Positions 53,238 through 62,542 are shown, counted from the stretch's first letter. The stretch is 64,000 nucleotides of DNA from Listeria cossartiae subsp. cossartiae (GCF_014224155.1 NZ_JAASUI010000005.1:118219-182218); one strand, 5' to 3'. The notes: a model not told the origin generated them from the sequence alone. Made by a program: numbers and translations.

Positions 53238-53264
53238 CAATTTTCGTCACGCGAGGTTTTTCTT
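53222..53264. terminator. Bidirectional terminator shared by the winged-helix gene and Rli47
   Basis: ACCCCGTATGAC / GTCACGCGAGGT with A6 on the left and T5 CT4 on the right. Confidence 0.85.
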
Positions 53265-53740
53265 TTCGGATGAGCTTGTCTTGCCACTCATCTGATGGGC
53301 CGGACCATGTCTGGATGTTTCTGAATAAACATACAACAATCGGAAAACGGTGAGGCATTTTCAAACAAGTAGGCGAATTACTTGTCTTGCTACTTACTTC
53401 TCAAGATATTCTAACTTACGAATAAATGAGCGCCCGTAACTTGCTTAAATAGTGGCCATGAATGATACGATACTTTATTCGCTTATTTACCAATGTAGTG
53501 AGGCTAATAATATTGATAAACGAGCGACGTAACGAAATTCCGTCTTCCTACAACTAAGTTAGCGTAAAGTCCTTGACGCGGCGTATACTCCTCGCCTTCC
53601 TCCTGTCAGCTAACCGTAGCTGTTTGACACTTACAATCCTTCACCAGACGTTTTGCCGGCATATGACAAAGCTGAGAAAAAAATCAGCTTGTACACCAAG
53701 TTTTTGTCATTCGCATCACCTTTTATTTGTTCGTTGTACT
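53224..53740 (-). ncRNA. rli47: Rli47 regulatory RNA (SigB-dependent)
   Basis: The 591-base gap between the winged-helix gene and the GNAT gene (lmo2142 and lmo2141 by recall) is where L. monocytogenes encodes Rli47, a small RNA of about 515 bases reported to repress ilvA by base pairing. A SigB-type promoter at 53771-53747 predicts a start near 53740, and the terminator at 53264-53222 gives a transcript of about 515 bases, in good agreement. No credible gene is present in it on either strand. Confidence 0.82.
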
Positions 53741-53746
53741 CTATAT

Positions 53747-53771
53747 ATAACCGTTCTAAAAAAATGTAAAC
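53747..53771 (-). promoter_or_regulatory. SigB-type promoter of Rli47 overlapping a cre-like site
   Basis: On the minus strand GTTT (53771-53768), 15 bases, GGTTAT (53752-53747). The plus-strand sequence TGTAAACGCTTTAT (53765-53778) over the -35 box matches cre at 12 of 14 positions. Confidence 0.65.
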
Positions 53772-53828
53772 GCTTTATCCATAAAATGATTATAAAGTCA
53801 TAGTTTGGATTTTAGGACAGGCCTTTTG

Positions 53829-54302
53829 TCAGAGGAAATAAGCCATTAAAATATCATCGACAAATTCACCTTGAATAATAAATTCTTTTTCGAGCAAGCC
53901 TTCTTGTTTAAAGCCATTTTTTTCATAAAAGTGAATTGCTTTTTGATTAATTGATAGAACGCGTAAGGAGATTTTAATGTAGCCTTTTTCGCGAGCAACT
54001 TCTTTCATTTTGTCCATTAAAAGTTGACCGATACCGGCACGCTGGAAGTCAGGATGGACAGCGATATCGATTTCTACTACGTGTTTATTGGACGCGAGTG
54101 GGATAGGCGACTTATAGCCAAGAATCCCAACGACTTTATCCTCCGTTACGACAACTATTTTGGAACCAGGAGGGCATTTAAGTAAAAAGTCTGCCTCACT
54201 ATCAAAATGAATATTGCCGGGTGTTGTTCCCGGCGTCCAAACTAAATGTTCTAATTCAATCATAGAAGCAGCATCTTCGCGCTTAGATAGTCTAATTTGC
54301 AT
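53829..54302 (-). CDS. GNAT-family acetyltransferase
   Basis: A 157-residue acetyl-CoA-dependent transferase. The acetyl-CoA loop is RAGIGQLLMDKM (Q/R-x-x-G-x-G/A, about 77-88), preceded by the HVVEIDIAVHPDFQ strand and followed by ISLRVLSINQKAIHFYEKNGFKQEG, the typical C-terminal motif. The acceptor is unknown. ATG at 54302 chosen, with AGAAAG upstream; a TTG four codons earlier is possible. Lies 18 bases after the ABC permease gene on the same strand. Confidence 0.88.
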   Translation of the reverse strand: MQIRLSKREDAASMIELEHLVWTPGTTPGNIHFDSEADFLLKCPPGSKIVVVTEDKVVGILGYKSPIPLASNKHVVEIDIAVHPDFQRAGIGQLLMDKMKEVAREKGYIKISLRVLSINQKAIHFYEKNGFKQEGLLEKEFIIQGEFVDDILMAYFL

Positions 54303-54320
54303 AAAATTTACCAACTTTCT

Positions 54321-55556
54321 TTATTTTCTTTTTGCATAGGATAGCGAGGTTTTCCATGTTTTCCACAAGCCGTCGTTGCTGTATAGCAGGACATTCCCTT
54401 GATAAAGGCGGACTGTGAGGAAAAAGGCGCCGATAACGCTCGCAAGTAAAATGGCGAGTGAACTAAAGATACCAATAGTTGAAACGGATAATAAGTCCAT
54501 TCGCGCTAGCATCATCATTGGTGAGAAGGTCGGAATATACGAACCAATGATAACAAGCATATTGTCTGGTGCATTAGCTGCTGCAATCGATCCCCAGTAG
54601 CCGATAATAGCGAGAATCGTCATCGGATAAATAAACTGCGCAACGGTTTCGACATTTGGGACCATCGAACCAATCATTGCTGCGAGTAAAATATATAACA
54701 ATAAACCTAGAATAACAAATAGTAAATTTAGCACAAGGTAATATGCTGGGAAAACGGCAATTTGATCTAATACATTTTGAACCATTTCGGTGTTGCGACC
54801 AGCAATCAGAACGACCGCACCACAAATGACATAAAAACCAATTTGCGTCAGAAGCATGAAAATAATCGCTGTTAATTTGGCGAATAAATGTGTTGTTGCT
54901 GAAACGCTGGATAAAATAACTTCCATAATGCGTGTGCCTTTTTCTGTAGCGATTTCCGATGCAACAATGTTTGCGTAACTCATGACGAAAATGAAAATAA
55001 CTAGTGTTAAAACGAGTACGGCTGCACTCATAACATCTTTTTCATGGTTAGTGAGCTGGTTGTTGGACTCTAAATCATTGGTTACTGAAACTGGAGAGGT
55101 AATCGACTGCAATTGCTCATTGGTGATTTTATAGGCAGCGGCCTTTTCGGCGATTTTGGTAGCTGTAAGATCTTCTGTTAAACGCGTAATTACGTCTTGT
55201 CCAGCTGTTTCTTGGGTTGTATAAACCGCGCCAACTGTATCATTTTCTTGCGTAATTGTGACAAATCCGTCTATTTTACCGTTTTTCAAAGCGGACTGGG
55301 CGGCTTTTTTGTCGTTGATGTCTGTATTTACGTTGAAATGGTTTTTGTCCGCAGCTAAGGCTTTGGCAAAAACTGGATCATCAGACAGCACCACGATTTT
55401 CGTGACGTCGCTAGTAGAATCAAAGTAATCCACCATTTTCGGAATGCCCGCGATGAGTGCGGCGATTAAAACGGGAAATAATAGCGAAATTAAAAATGAT
55501 TTGGTTTTCACACGTCTTTTATAAACTTGCTTCGTTATCACCCAAAATTTACTCAT
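54321..55556 (-). CDS. ABC-2 type exporter permease (NatB/YhaP-like)
   Basis: A 411-residue membrane protein. First helix about 22-42, then a large extracytoplasmic domain (about 45-175) and five to six helices in the second half. The ABC-2 motif region is VASEIATEKGTRIMEVILSSVSATTHLFAKL (about 220-250). It resembles B. subtilis YhaP and the sodium exporter subunit NatB; substrate unknown. The ATG at 55556 overlaps the end of the ATPase gene by eight bases. Confidence 0.88.
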   Translation of the reverse strand: MSKFWVITKQVYKRRVKTKSFLISLLFPVLIAALIAGIPKMVDYFDSTSDVTKIVVLSDDPVFAKALAADKNHFNVNTDINDKKAAQSALKNGKIDGFVTITQENDTVGAVYTTQETAGQDVITRLTEDLTATKIAEKAAAYKITNEQLQSITSPVSVTNDLESNNQLTNHEKDVMSAAVLVLTLVIFIFVMSYANIVASEIATEKGTRIMEVILSSVSATTHLFAKLTAIIFMLLTQIGFYVICGAVVLIAGRNTEMVQNVLDQIAVFPAYYLVLNLLFVILGLLLYILLAAMIGSMVPNVETVAQFIYPMTILAIIGYWGSIAAANAPDNMLVIIGSYIPTFSPMMMLARMDLLSVSTIGIFSSLAILLASVIGAFFLTVRLYQGNVLLYSNDGLWKTWKTSLSYAKRK

Positions 55557-56451
55557 GCGACTCACCAGCCTTCCATTTGAAAATTTCTTCAAGCGTTGGA
55601 GCTTGGAGGCTGAATGTCTGGATGAAACCATCTTTTGTCACATAGTCAAAAATTTTCTCGGCATCTGCTTCATTTGCGATTTCAAGTTGAAGAACGCCAT
55701 CACGATGCTTCTCTACATGTAATACTTCTGGTAAAGCAGCTAGTTCCTCCGCGGTATGCTTGGATTCAATCAAAATCCGTTTGCGGCCGAATACTGATTT
55801 TACAGATTCCGTCGTCCCTTGAAGCACGACATTTCCTTTTTTCAACATTAAAAGGGAATCACAAAGCTCCTCGACATTTTCCATACGATGGCTGGAGAAA
55901 ATAATCGCCGCTCCAGAGGCACGTAAATCAAAGACAAATTTCTTCAAAATCTCTGCATTAACAGGATCGAGTCCGCTAAATGGTTCATCTAAAATAACTA
56001 GTTTAGGTTGGTGGATAATTGTGCTTAAAAGCTGGATTTTCTGTTGATTTCCTTTGGATAGCGTTTTAATTAAGTCTGTTTTTTTGCCGACAATTTCGGC
56101 GCGTTCAAGCCAATCATCTATTTCTGCTTTGATTTTTTGTTTTGGATATCCTTTTAATTCAGCAAAAAATATCAGTTGGTCTTCAATCGTCACATTCGGA
56201 TATAAACCGCGCTCTTCAGGCAAATAGCCGATAATGTTTGGATCAATTTTACTTACTTCTTTGCCGTTCCAAGTGATTTTCCCAGAAGTAGCTTCTAAAA
56301 AATGCAAAATAAGTCGAAAAGTAGTTGTTTTACCAGCGCCATTTTGTCCGATTAATCCGAGTATTTTCCCTGGTTCTACTCGAAACGATACATCATTAAC
56401 CGCGACTTTAGTTCCAAAATTTTTCGTAACATTATGTAGTTCAAGCGTCAC
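55549..56451 (-). CDS. ABC exporter ATPase (NatA/YhaQ-like)
   Basis: A 300-residue ATPase with Walker A GQNGAGKT (about 35-42), signature LSKGNQQKIQ, Walker B LVILDEPFSGLDP and switch histidine FSSHRM. The C-terminal 80 residues are the YhaQ/DUF4162-type extension (RKRILIESKHTAEELAALPEVLHVEKHRDG). Partner of the permease encoded immediately after it. Good AAAGGGG ribosome site. Confidence 0.92.
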   Translation of the reverse strand: MTLELHNVTKNFGTKVAVNDVSFRVEPGKILGLIGQNGAGKTTTFRLILHFLEATSGKITWNGKEVSKIDPNIIGYLPEERGLYPNVTIEDQLIFFAELKGYPKQKIKAEIDDWLERAEIVGKKTDLIKTLSKGNQQKIQLLSTIIHQPKLVILDEPFSGLDPVNAEILKKFVFDLRASGAAIIFSSHRMENVEELCDSLLMLKKGNVVLQGTTESVKSVFGRKRILIESKHTAEELAALPEVLHVEKHRDGVLQLEIANEADAEKIFDYVTKDGFIQTFSLQAPTLEEIFKWKAGESHE

Positions 56452-56592
56452 AAGAGCACCCCTTTCTAAATTCTTCCCTTTTTTATTATACGGTTTTACA
56501 GCGGGATTGTCTTGTTGGAAGTAAATCGACGCAACAATTGTTTTTTCACAAACTTTGCCAAAAAATTGTCTAGTGTAGTGGACATAACTTAG

Positions 56593-56622
56593 TGTAACCG
56601 TTTTCTTTTATTTGTGTATAAT
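56593..56622 (+). promoter_or_regulatory. cre-like site and -10 box of the PRD/PTS operon
   Basis: TGTAACCGTTTTCT (56593-56606) matches the cre consensus at 13 of 14 positions. TATAAT follows at 56617-56622. Bound CcpA would cover the -35 region, so the operon is probably subject to catabolite repression. Confidence 0.7.
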
Positions 56623-56645
56623 AGAGCGTAGAGGGAGGTGATGAA

Positions 56646-58103
56646 ATGCTTCTTACCCAAACGGAGCGTGCATTAATTAACTTGTTCTTAACGAAAAACG
56701 ATTTTTTGACAGCAAAGCAACTAGCTGAAATTCTTGACGTTTCCTCTAAAACCATTTACCGCAAGATTAAAAACATCAATGCCACGACAGAAGAAAAAGA
56801 TATCATTATATCTGAAAAAGGGCGTGGTTTTAAACTAGATTACAAGGCATATATTCAAGCGAAGTTAGAAACAACAAGCGATATTTTCGGTTATACACCA
56901 ACAGAAAGACGAGAAAAAATTTTACTCCAAGTGCTATTTAAGTCTCCTAAATATTTAGATGTAACGGCGCTATATGAAGATTATTATGTTGGCTATAATT
57001 CAATCAAAAACGATTTTGCCCTTTTAAATCAATCTATCGAGAAATATGATTTAGCTCTTGAGAAACGGCAAAAAGAAATCCGGGTTGTTGGTACAGAAGA
57101 ACACATTCGCACCGCAATTAATGAAGTGATTAATAACATTGATTTATCAAGCTACGATGATTTGAAAACGGAATATAGCGACCTTAATAAAGCCGATGTT
57201 CAGTTTATTGTTAGGCAGATGGAAATGATTGAAAGCAAACTGCGGATTAACATTCCGTATCCATACGATATTAATATTTTTTCGCATCTGTATATTTTAA
57301 TCAATCGGTTTCGCCAAGGAGTAGTGGAAGATTTTAACGAAAGTGATGACGCTTATATTGTGACGAATGAAAAACTGCATACGATTGCAGTAGAAGCCAT
57401 TGAAGCAATCGAACGATATTTAAAAATGACATTACCAAAGCGGGAAATCTTTCATTTTTTACAATATTTGATTTCGTCTCGTTTTAATCATGAAATCGAA
57501 TTAGTTCCGAGCAATGTTTTACCTATCGTGGAGGAAATGACTGATTTTTATATCGATCAAGTGGCTGCTAAAATCAATATGCCGATTAATAAAAAACAAC
57601 TGAAAATCGAATTGCTCAGCCATATGAAGCCGATGGTTAACCGAATGAATCATCAAATTAATATTAAAAACAACTTGTTAAGCGATATTAAATTAGAATA
57701 CGGCAAGTTGTTTGAAATCATCAAAGCAACAGCCCGCGATGTGGCGAAAACCTTTAAGTTGAATACGATATCAGATGATGAAGTTGGCTATATCACAATA
57801 TATTTCGCAAAGCACATGGAAGCGTCCCCGTTAGTTAAGCGAATTATTATCATGTGTTCAAGCGGCATTGGAACGTCCGAACTTTTAAAAGTAAAGGTTC
57901 AAAAAGCTTTTCCTGATGTCGAGATAGTAGACGTTTTATCATCCACTAGATACAAAAATAGCTTGCAAGACTATCAGAATATTGATTTTATTCTAACAAC
58001 TATTCATGCGGAAAGTAACAAGGAAATCCCGTCGCTGCTCGTTAGTGCGATGTTTACAGAAAAAGACAAAATGATGGTGAAAAAATTGATGGAAACTTTA
58101 TAG
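56646..58103 (+). CDS. PRD-containing PTS transcriptional activator with EIIB domain
   Basis: A 485-residue regulator of the BglG/MtlR type. N-terminal helix-turn-helix (about 8-60; FLTAKQLAEILDVSSKTIYRKIKNIN), two PRD domains (about 190-285 and 295-395), and a GatB-type EIIB domain with IIMCSSGIGTSELL (cysteine about 401). It ends there, so it lacks the EIIA domain of full-length MtlR/LicR proteins. Phosphorylation of PRD histidines and the EIIB cysteine by the downstream PTS would tune it. It heads the PTS-aldolase operon; ribosome site GGGAGGTG. Confidence 0.9.
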   Translation: MLLTQTERALINLFLTKNDFLTAKQLAEILDVSSKTIYRKIKNINATTEEKDIIISEKGRGFKLDYKAYIQAKLETTSDIFGYTPTERREKILLQVLFKSPKYLDVTALYEDYYVGYNSIKNDFALLNQSIEKYDLALEKRQKEIRVVGTEEHIRTAINEVINNIDLSSYDDLKTEYSDLNKADVQFIVRQMEMIESKLRINIPYPYDINIFSHLYILINRFRQGVVEDFNESDDAYIVTNEKLHTIAVEAIEAIERYLKMTLPKREIFHFLQYLISSRFNHEIELVPSNVLPIVEEMTDFYIDQVAAKINMPINKKQLKIELLSHMKPMVNRMNHQINIKNNLLSDIKLEYGKLFEIIKATARDVAKTFKLNTISDDEVGYITIYFAKHMEASPLVKRIIIMCSSGIGTSELLKVKVQKAFPDVEIVDVLSSTRYKNSLQDYQNIDFILTTIHAESNKEIPSLLVSAMFTEKDKMMVKKLMETL

Positions 58104-58114
58104 GAGGCGAACCC

Positions 58115-58588
58115 ATGGATATCCAAGAATTAGATATTAGCAAAGTAATAAGTCCGGCGCTTGTCGATTTAGACTTAGTAGCAACGACGAAATTAGAAGT
58201 AATTGAAGAATTAACCGATTTACTTGTTGAAACTGGTGCTGTAGCAGATAGAGAGACTTTTATAGCGGATGTATTGTATCGCGAAGAAGAAGGGAAAACG
58301 GGACTCGGTGAAGGTGTCGCTATTCCACATGGTAAATCAGCTAGCGTCACGAATACATCGATTGCCGTTGGACGAACGAGGAAACCGGTAGAGTGGGAGT
58401 CACTTGATGAAAAGCCAGTTAATATTATTATTCTTTTCGCTGTAAAAAATTCAGATGCTACGACAACACATATCAAGTTACTCCAAAAAGTAGCGATTTT
58501 ACTCGCTGATGATGAGGTGATTGGCCAATTTCAAACTGTGCAGACAAAAGAAGACTTTATTAAATTGTTAGCTAAAAATCAGGATTAG
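58115..58588 (+). CDS. PTS fructose-type EIIA component
   Basis: A 157-residue phosphocarrier of the fructose-mannitol EIIA family. The active histidine is in GEGVAIPHGKS (about 71). It accepts phosphate from HPr and passes it to EIIB, encoded 12 bases downstream. AGGAGG ribosome site; overlaps nothing. Confidence 0.92.
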   Translation: MDIQELDISKVISPALVDLDLVATTKLEVIEELTDLLVETGAVADRETFIADVLYREEEGKTGLGEGVAIPHGKSASVTNTSIAVGRTRKPVEWESLDEKPVNIIILFAVKNSDATTTHIKLLQKVAILLADDEVIGQFQTVQTKEDFIKLLAKNQD

Positions 58589-58600
58589 GAGGAGCTTGGG

Positions 58601-58912
58601 ATGAATATTATTGGAATTGCAGCTTGTACATCGGGAATCGCACATACTTATATCGCCAAGGAAAAACTAACCAAAGCCGGCATTGCGCTTGGACATTCCA
58701 TCCATATTGAGACACAAGGAACAATTGGAATTGAAGACGAACTTTCCGCAGAACAAGTGAAAAATGCCGATGTGGTGATTATTGCAGCCGATATTAAAAT
58801 CAGTGGAAAAGACCGTTTTAAAGGGAAACGTGTGGTTGAAATTCCGACTGATTTAGCAATTAAAGCACCAAAACAAATTATCAATAAAATAGACAACGAA
58901 ATAAATAACTAG
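58601..58912 (+). CDS. PTS fructose-type EIIB component
   Basis: A 103-residue EIIB of the fructose type, with the phosphocysteine loop IAACTSGIAHTYIAKEKL (cysteine at about 8). The ETQGTIGIEDELSAEQVKNADVVIIAADI segment is standard for the family (FrwB/FruA-B). Preceded by GGAGGAG. Works between EIIA and EIIC of this operon. Confidence 0.93.
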   Translation: MNIIGIAACTSGIAHTYIAKEKLTKAGIALGHSIHIETQGTIGIEDELSAEQVKNADVVIIAADIKISGKDRFKGKRVVEIPTDLAIKAPKQIINKIDNEINN

Positions 58913-58925
58913 GGAGTGAATCGGT

Positions 58926-60023
58926 ATGATGAAAAAACTGCAAATCAAAAAACATGCACTTACAGCGATTTCGTATATGTTACCGTTAGTTGTTGCCTCG
59001 GGGTTACTTATTGCCATTGGAAATTTAACAAGTGGACAGGTTATTGAAAATTATAAAGCACCTTATTCTATTCCAGATGCGCTCGTTTCTCTCGGTGTTC
59101 TCGGAATGGGCTTACTTGCGCCAGTTATTGCCGGGGCGATTGCCTATTCGATAGCAGATAGACCCGGGATTGCGCCAGGGCTCCTCATGGGGCTCATCGC
59201 CAATTCCATCGGTGCTGGTTTCTTAGGTGGGATGCTTGGCGGGTACTTAGTTGGTTATTTTATCCTTATTCTTGTTAAATATGTCAAAGTGCCAAAATGG
59301 GCGCAAGGTTTAATGCCGATGATGATTATTCCGCTTATTAGTAGTTTGGTTATCGGGCTCTTGATGTATTTTGTTGTCGGGGTTCCGATCGTTTGGGCAA
59401 CAGAGGCGATGACGAGTTTCTTACAAGGCATGCAAGGAAGTATGCGATTTGTGTTTGGCGCTATACTCGGTGCTATGGCTGCCTTTGACTTTGGTGGACC
59501 TGTGAATAAAGTAGCTTCTTTATTTGCCGATGGATTACTTTTAGAAGGCGTCAAAGAACCAGAAGCTGTGAAAATTCTAGCCTCGATGGTACCGCCATTT
59601 GGAGTTACACTTTCATGGGTAGTCTCCAAGCTGATTAAAAAGAAAAAATATACCAAATCAGAAGAAGACAATATCAAAATCGCTTTTCCAATGGGAATTT
59701 GCATGATTACAGAAGGCGTTATCCCGATTGCAGCAGTCGATCCGATTCGCGTAATTATTTCTTGTACACTTGGAGCCGCGGTTGGCGGTGGACTAAGTAT
59801 GACGTGGGGAATTGGTTCGCCCGTCCCATCAGGCGGAATGTTTATCGTCCCAGCGATGAATGAACCATTTTTATTCTGCTTGGCGCTACTGATTGGAACG
59901 TGTGTCACGGCAGCGATGTTGCTTATCCTGAAACGCGAGCCAACCGAGGAAGAAGAACGCATTGCAGATCAAGGGTTAGAAGAAGAAGAGGAAGTCGATT
60001 TGTCTGGAATTAAAATTTCATAA
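58926..60023 (+). CDS. PTS fructose-type EIIC component
   Basis: A 365-residue membrane channel with about nine helices. Conserved parts are the start HALTAISYMLPLVVASGLLIAIG, PGIAPGLLMGLIANSIGAGFLGGMLGGYLVGY and the substrate region AFPMGICMITEGVIPIAAVDPIRV, with GPVNKVASLFADG before it. The sugar is not determined by sequence, but two downstream aldolases suggest that it is phosphorylated at C1 or C6 and then cleaved. Two in-frame ATGs (58926, 58929). Confidence 0.92.
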   Translation: MMKKLQIKKHALTAISYMLPLVVASGLLIAIGNLTSGQVIENYKAPYSIPDALVSLGVLGMGLLAPVIAGAIAYSIADRPGIAPGLLMGLIANSIGAGFLGGMLGGYLVGYFILILVKYVKVPKWAQGLMPMMIIPLISSLVIGLLMYFVVGVPIVWATEAMTSFLQGMQGSMRFVFGAILGAMAAFDFGGPVNKVASLFADGLLLEGVKEPEAVKILASMVPPFGVTLSWVVSKLIKKKKYTKSEEDNIKIAFPMGICMITEGVIPIAAVDPIRVIISCTLGAAVGGGLSMTWGIGSPVPSGGMFIVPAMNEPFLFCLALLIGTCVTAAMLLILKREPTEEEERIADQGLEEEEEVDLSGIKIS

Positions 60024-60041
60024 GGCGAGGAGATAAGGCAA

Positions 60042-60896
60042 ATGTACGTTTCGATGAAAGGAATGTTAGCACGCGCGAACAAGGAGCGTTATGCGGTAAT
60101 GGCGATTAATTGTTTTAATTTGGAGACAGCAAGAGCGGTTATTGATGCAGCGCAAGAACTTCGGGCACCAATCATCATAGATTTACTTCAAGATCATTTA
60201 ACAAGTCACCTTGGAAGTCGATTTTTAACACAGCCGATTATAAAAATGGCAGAAGAAGCAAGCGTGGAAGTAGCGATTAATTTAGATCACGGGCAAGATG
60301 TGGCAATAGTAAAGCAATGTTTAGCAGACGGTTTTTCAAGTGTAATGATGGATGCGTCCAGTTATCCATATAAAGAAAACGTTGCAATTACGAAAAAAAT
60401 GGTCGAGTTTGCGGAGGCTTTTAATGCGAGCGTCGAGGCGGAAGTTGGTAATATTGGCGCGGTGATGGGGGATAATTATACGAACCAAGACATGTACACC
60501 AATCCCAAAGTGGCAATTGATTTTGCAAAACGAACGGGAATCGACGCATTAGCTATTTCATATGGTTCTTCCCACGGCGATTATCCAGAAGGTTTTACGC
60601 CAGCTTTTCAATTTGATATTGTGCGCGAAATTAAAGCTGCAACAAACATGCCGCTCGTTTTGCACGGTGGATCTGGTTGCGGGGCGGAAAATATCCGCGA
60701 ATCCGTTCGACTTGGCATTAATAAAATCAATGTCGGCTCAGATTTTATGAAAGCGCAAGCCAATAAAATAAAAACGACATTACAAGAAAACCCAGCGATT
60801 AACTATGTCGACCTCATTCATGAAACAATAAAGGCTGGCAAAGAAGCTGTGCAGTATTATATTCAACTATCCGGTTCAACCGGAAAATCACTTTAA
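60042..60896 (+). CDS. Class II fructose/tagatose-bisphosphate aldolase family protein
   Basis: A 284-residue zinc aldolase of the FbaA/GatY/KbaY family. Zinc-site residues lie in AINLDHGQD (about 82-90), EAEVGNIGAVMGD, SYGSSHGDYP (H about 178) and VLHGGSGC (about 206-213), with the phosphate-binding NKINVGSDF after it. It probably cleaves the sugar bisphosphate or phosphate produced by the adjacent PTS route. 18 bases after the EIIC gene. Confidence 0.9.
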   Translation: MYVSMKGMLARANKERYAVMAINCFNLETARAVIDAAQELRAPIIIDLLQDHLTSHLGSRFLTQPIIKMAEEASVEVAINLDHGQDVAIVKQCLADGFSSVMMDASSYPYKENVAITKKMVEFAEAFNASVEAEVGNIGAVMGDNYTNQDMYTNPKVAIDFAKRTGIDALAISYGSSHGDYPEGFTPAFQFDIVREIKAATNMPLVLHGGSGCGAENIRESVRLGINKINVGSDFMKAQANKIKTTLQENPAINYVDLIHETIKAGKEAVQYYIQLSGSTGKSL

Positions 60897-60912
60897 AAGG
60901 AGAAATGTAAAC

Positions 60913-61812
60913 ATGTTAGTAAATATGAAGCAATTATTAGAAGTAGCCAAAGAGAATAAATTCGCGGTAGGAGCATTTAATGTTGCAGACAGTAACTTTT
61001 TACGCGTAGTAGTAGAAGAAGCCGAAAAAAATAATGCTCCAGCAATTATCGCCGTGCATCCAACAGAATTAGATTTTACAAAAGATGATTTTTTCCAATA
61101 TGTTCTTGCGAGAATTAAAAATAGCCCGGTTCCATTTGTGCTTCACTTAGATCACGGCGATAATATGGCTGACGTGATGCGAGCGGTGCGTTGCGGTTTT
61201 AGTTCCGTGATGATTGATGGGTCGTTATTACCTTTTGAAGAAAATATTCGAGTAACAAAAGAAGTCGTTGATGTTTGTCATAAGCTGGGCGTTTCGGTTG
61301 AAGGCGAGCTTGGGACTATCGGAAAAACGGGAAATAGCATTGAAGGCGGCGTCAGCGAGATTATTTATACAAAACCTGAAGAAGCGGAAGAATATATTAG
61401 CCGTACGGGTGTAGATACGCTAGCAGTAGCGATTGGAACAGCTCACGGTATTTATCCGAAAGACAAAGAGCCCAAACTAAGACTGGATATTTTAAAAGAA
61501 ATACAAGCTTTGGTAAATATCCCTCTCGTGCTTCATGGCGGTTCTGCAAATCCAGATGCCGAAATTGCTGCAGCAGTCGAAATTGGCATTCAAAAAGTGA
61601 ATATATCGAGCGATTATAAATACGCCTTTTATAAGAAATGTCGTGAAATCCTCAGCACAACAGAACTTTGGGATGCGAATGCAATTTACCCAGACTGCAT
61701 TGATGCCGCAAAAGAAGTTGTGAAATATAAAATGGGATTATTTCAATCGATTGGTCAAGTGGAGAAATACCAACAAGCAAAAACACCAGCTTGGCGAAGT
61801 GAACTAATGTAA
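60913..61812 (+). CDS. Class II fructose/tagatose-bisphosphate aldolase family protein
   Basis: A 299-residue aldolase, paralogous to the gene before it but well diverged. VLHLDHGDNM (about 77-86), VEGELGTIGKTGN, VAIGTAHGIYP (H about 180) and LVLHGGSAN (about 208-216) give the zinc and substrate site; NISSDYKYAFYKK follows. Two aldolases in one operon suggest different substrates or a two-subunit enzyme, as with GatY/GatZ, although GatZ lacks these motifs. AAGGAG ribosome site. Confidence 0.9.
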   Translation: MLVNMKQLLEVAKENKFAVGAFNVADSNFLRVVVEEAEKNNAPAIIAVHPTELDFTKDDFFQYVLARIKNSPVPFVLHLDHGDNMADVMRAVRCGFSSVMIDGSLLPFEENIRVTKEVVDVCHKLGVSVEGELGTIGKTGNSIEGGVSEIIYTKPEEAEEYISRTGVDTLAVAIGTAHGIYPKDKEPKLRLDILKEIQALVNIPLVLHGGSANPDAEIAAAVEIGIQKVNISSDYKYAFYKKCREILSTTELWDANAIYPDCIDAAKEVVKYKMGLFQSIGQVEKYQQAKTPAWRSELM

Positions 61813-61814
61813 CT

Positions 61815-61852
61815 TAAAAAACTAAGAGCGTAAATAGCTCTTAGTTTTTTTG
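61815..61852. terminator. Bidirectional terminator
   Basis: Stem AAAACTAAGAGC / GCTCTTAGTTTT, loop GTAAATA, A- and T-runs on both sides, between convergent genes. Confidence 0.93.
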
Positions 61853-62542
61853 TGCTTTTATAAGCGGGATATCTGTCTCAATTAATTGTTGAAGCTTCTG
61901 GACATCGTTAATGCGCCAGGGCTTTTTTTGTGATTCCAGAATTCCTTCTTCACGTAAATGTCCTAGCACTTTAGACGTGTAACTCTTAGAAGTATTAGCA
62001 TGATCCGCAAGTATTTGATAGGTTAAAAATTCTGGAAGTTCTACTACTTTTTCAGAAATACGCAAACCAAACTCAATCAGCGTGTTTAAAGAATAATAAA
62101 TACTTTCCCGAGAAGTCAGTTTCTCTTGATAAGCGATAGTATAAAATCTTCTCCTAGTTTCCGCTAATTGATGAAGCATAAGATAATTTCGCGGATCTTC
62201 AAACTCCATCATATTCTTAAAGAAACCAATATCAATTTTCCACCACACGACATCTGTGAGAGCAACCATCATCATGTGCTGAGGAATATCCTCGGTATAA
62301 ACAGGCAAATAAGGAAACGCGCCTTTCGATAATATATAAGAAAAATCACGTGGCTCAAATGTTAATTTCATAAAACCTTCTTCTATTATATAGATATGTT
62401 TTCGTTGCTTAGTGGATGCGATAATCGTTTTTTGTGGGAGCCTTTCCTGTATACAGTGTTTATTAAAGCTCGGATTTTTCTTAAGTAGCATGAGTACATT
62501 ATCTAATGAAGCAAATTGATCTAACGTTTCTTTTAAATACAT
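61841..62542 (-). CDS. Crp/Fnr-family regulator, PrfA-like
   Basis: A 233-residue regulator. Beta-roll domain about 35-130, C-terminal helix-turn-helix about 170-225 (LTYQILADHANTSKSYTSKVLGHLREEGIL). No cAMP-binding cassette and no iron-sulfur cysteines. I chose the ATG at 62542 after AGGGGGAATCGGT; the longer frame back to 62647 adds an unconserved hydrophobic stretch. Convergent with the aldolase operon. Confidence 0.82.
   Translation of the reverse strand: MYLKETLDQFASLDNVLMLLKKNPSFNKHCIQERLPQKTIIASTKQRKHIYIIEEGFMKLTFEPRDFSYILSKGAFPYLPVYTEDIPQHMMMVALTDVVWWKIDIGFFKNMMEFEDPRNYLMLHQLAETRRRFYTIAYQEKLTSRESIYYSLNTLIEFGLRISEKVVELPEFLTYQILADHANTSKSYTSKVLGHLREEGILESQKKPWRINDVQKLQQLIETDIPLIKAQKN

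Noticed and set aside
53573..53803. 76-codon plus-strand frame within the Rli47 interval
   Set aside because: No ribosome site, antisense to Rli47 and crossing its promoter; amino-acid composition is not protein-like.
58054..58476. 140-codon frame antisense to EIIA
   Set aside because: Shadow frame with serine-rich composition; the sense gene has all family motifs.
59255..59962. 235-codon frame antisense to the PTS EIIC gene
   Set aside because: Mirror of a hydrophobic membrane gene; rich in Ser, Thr, Pro and Ile, no ribosome site.
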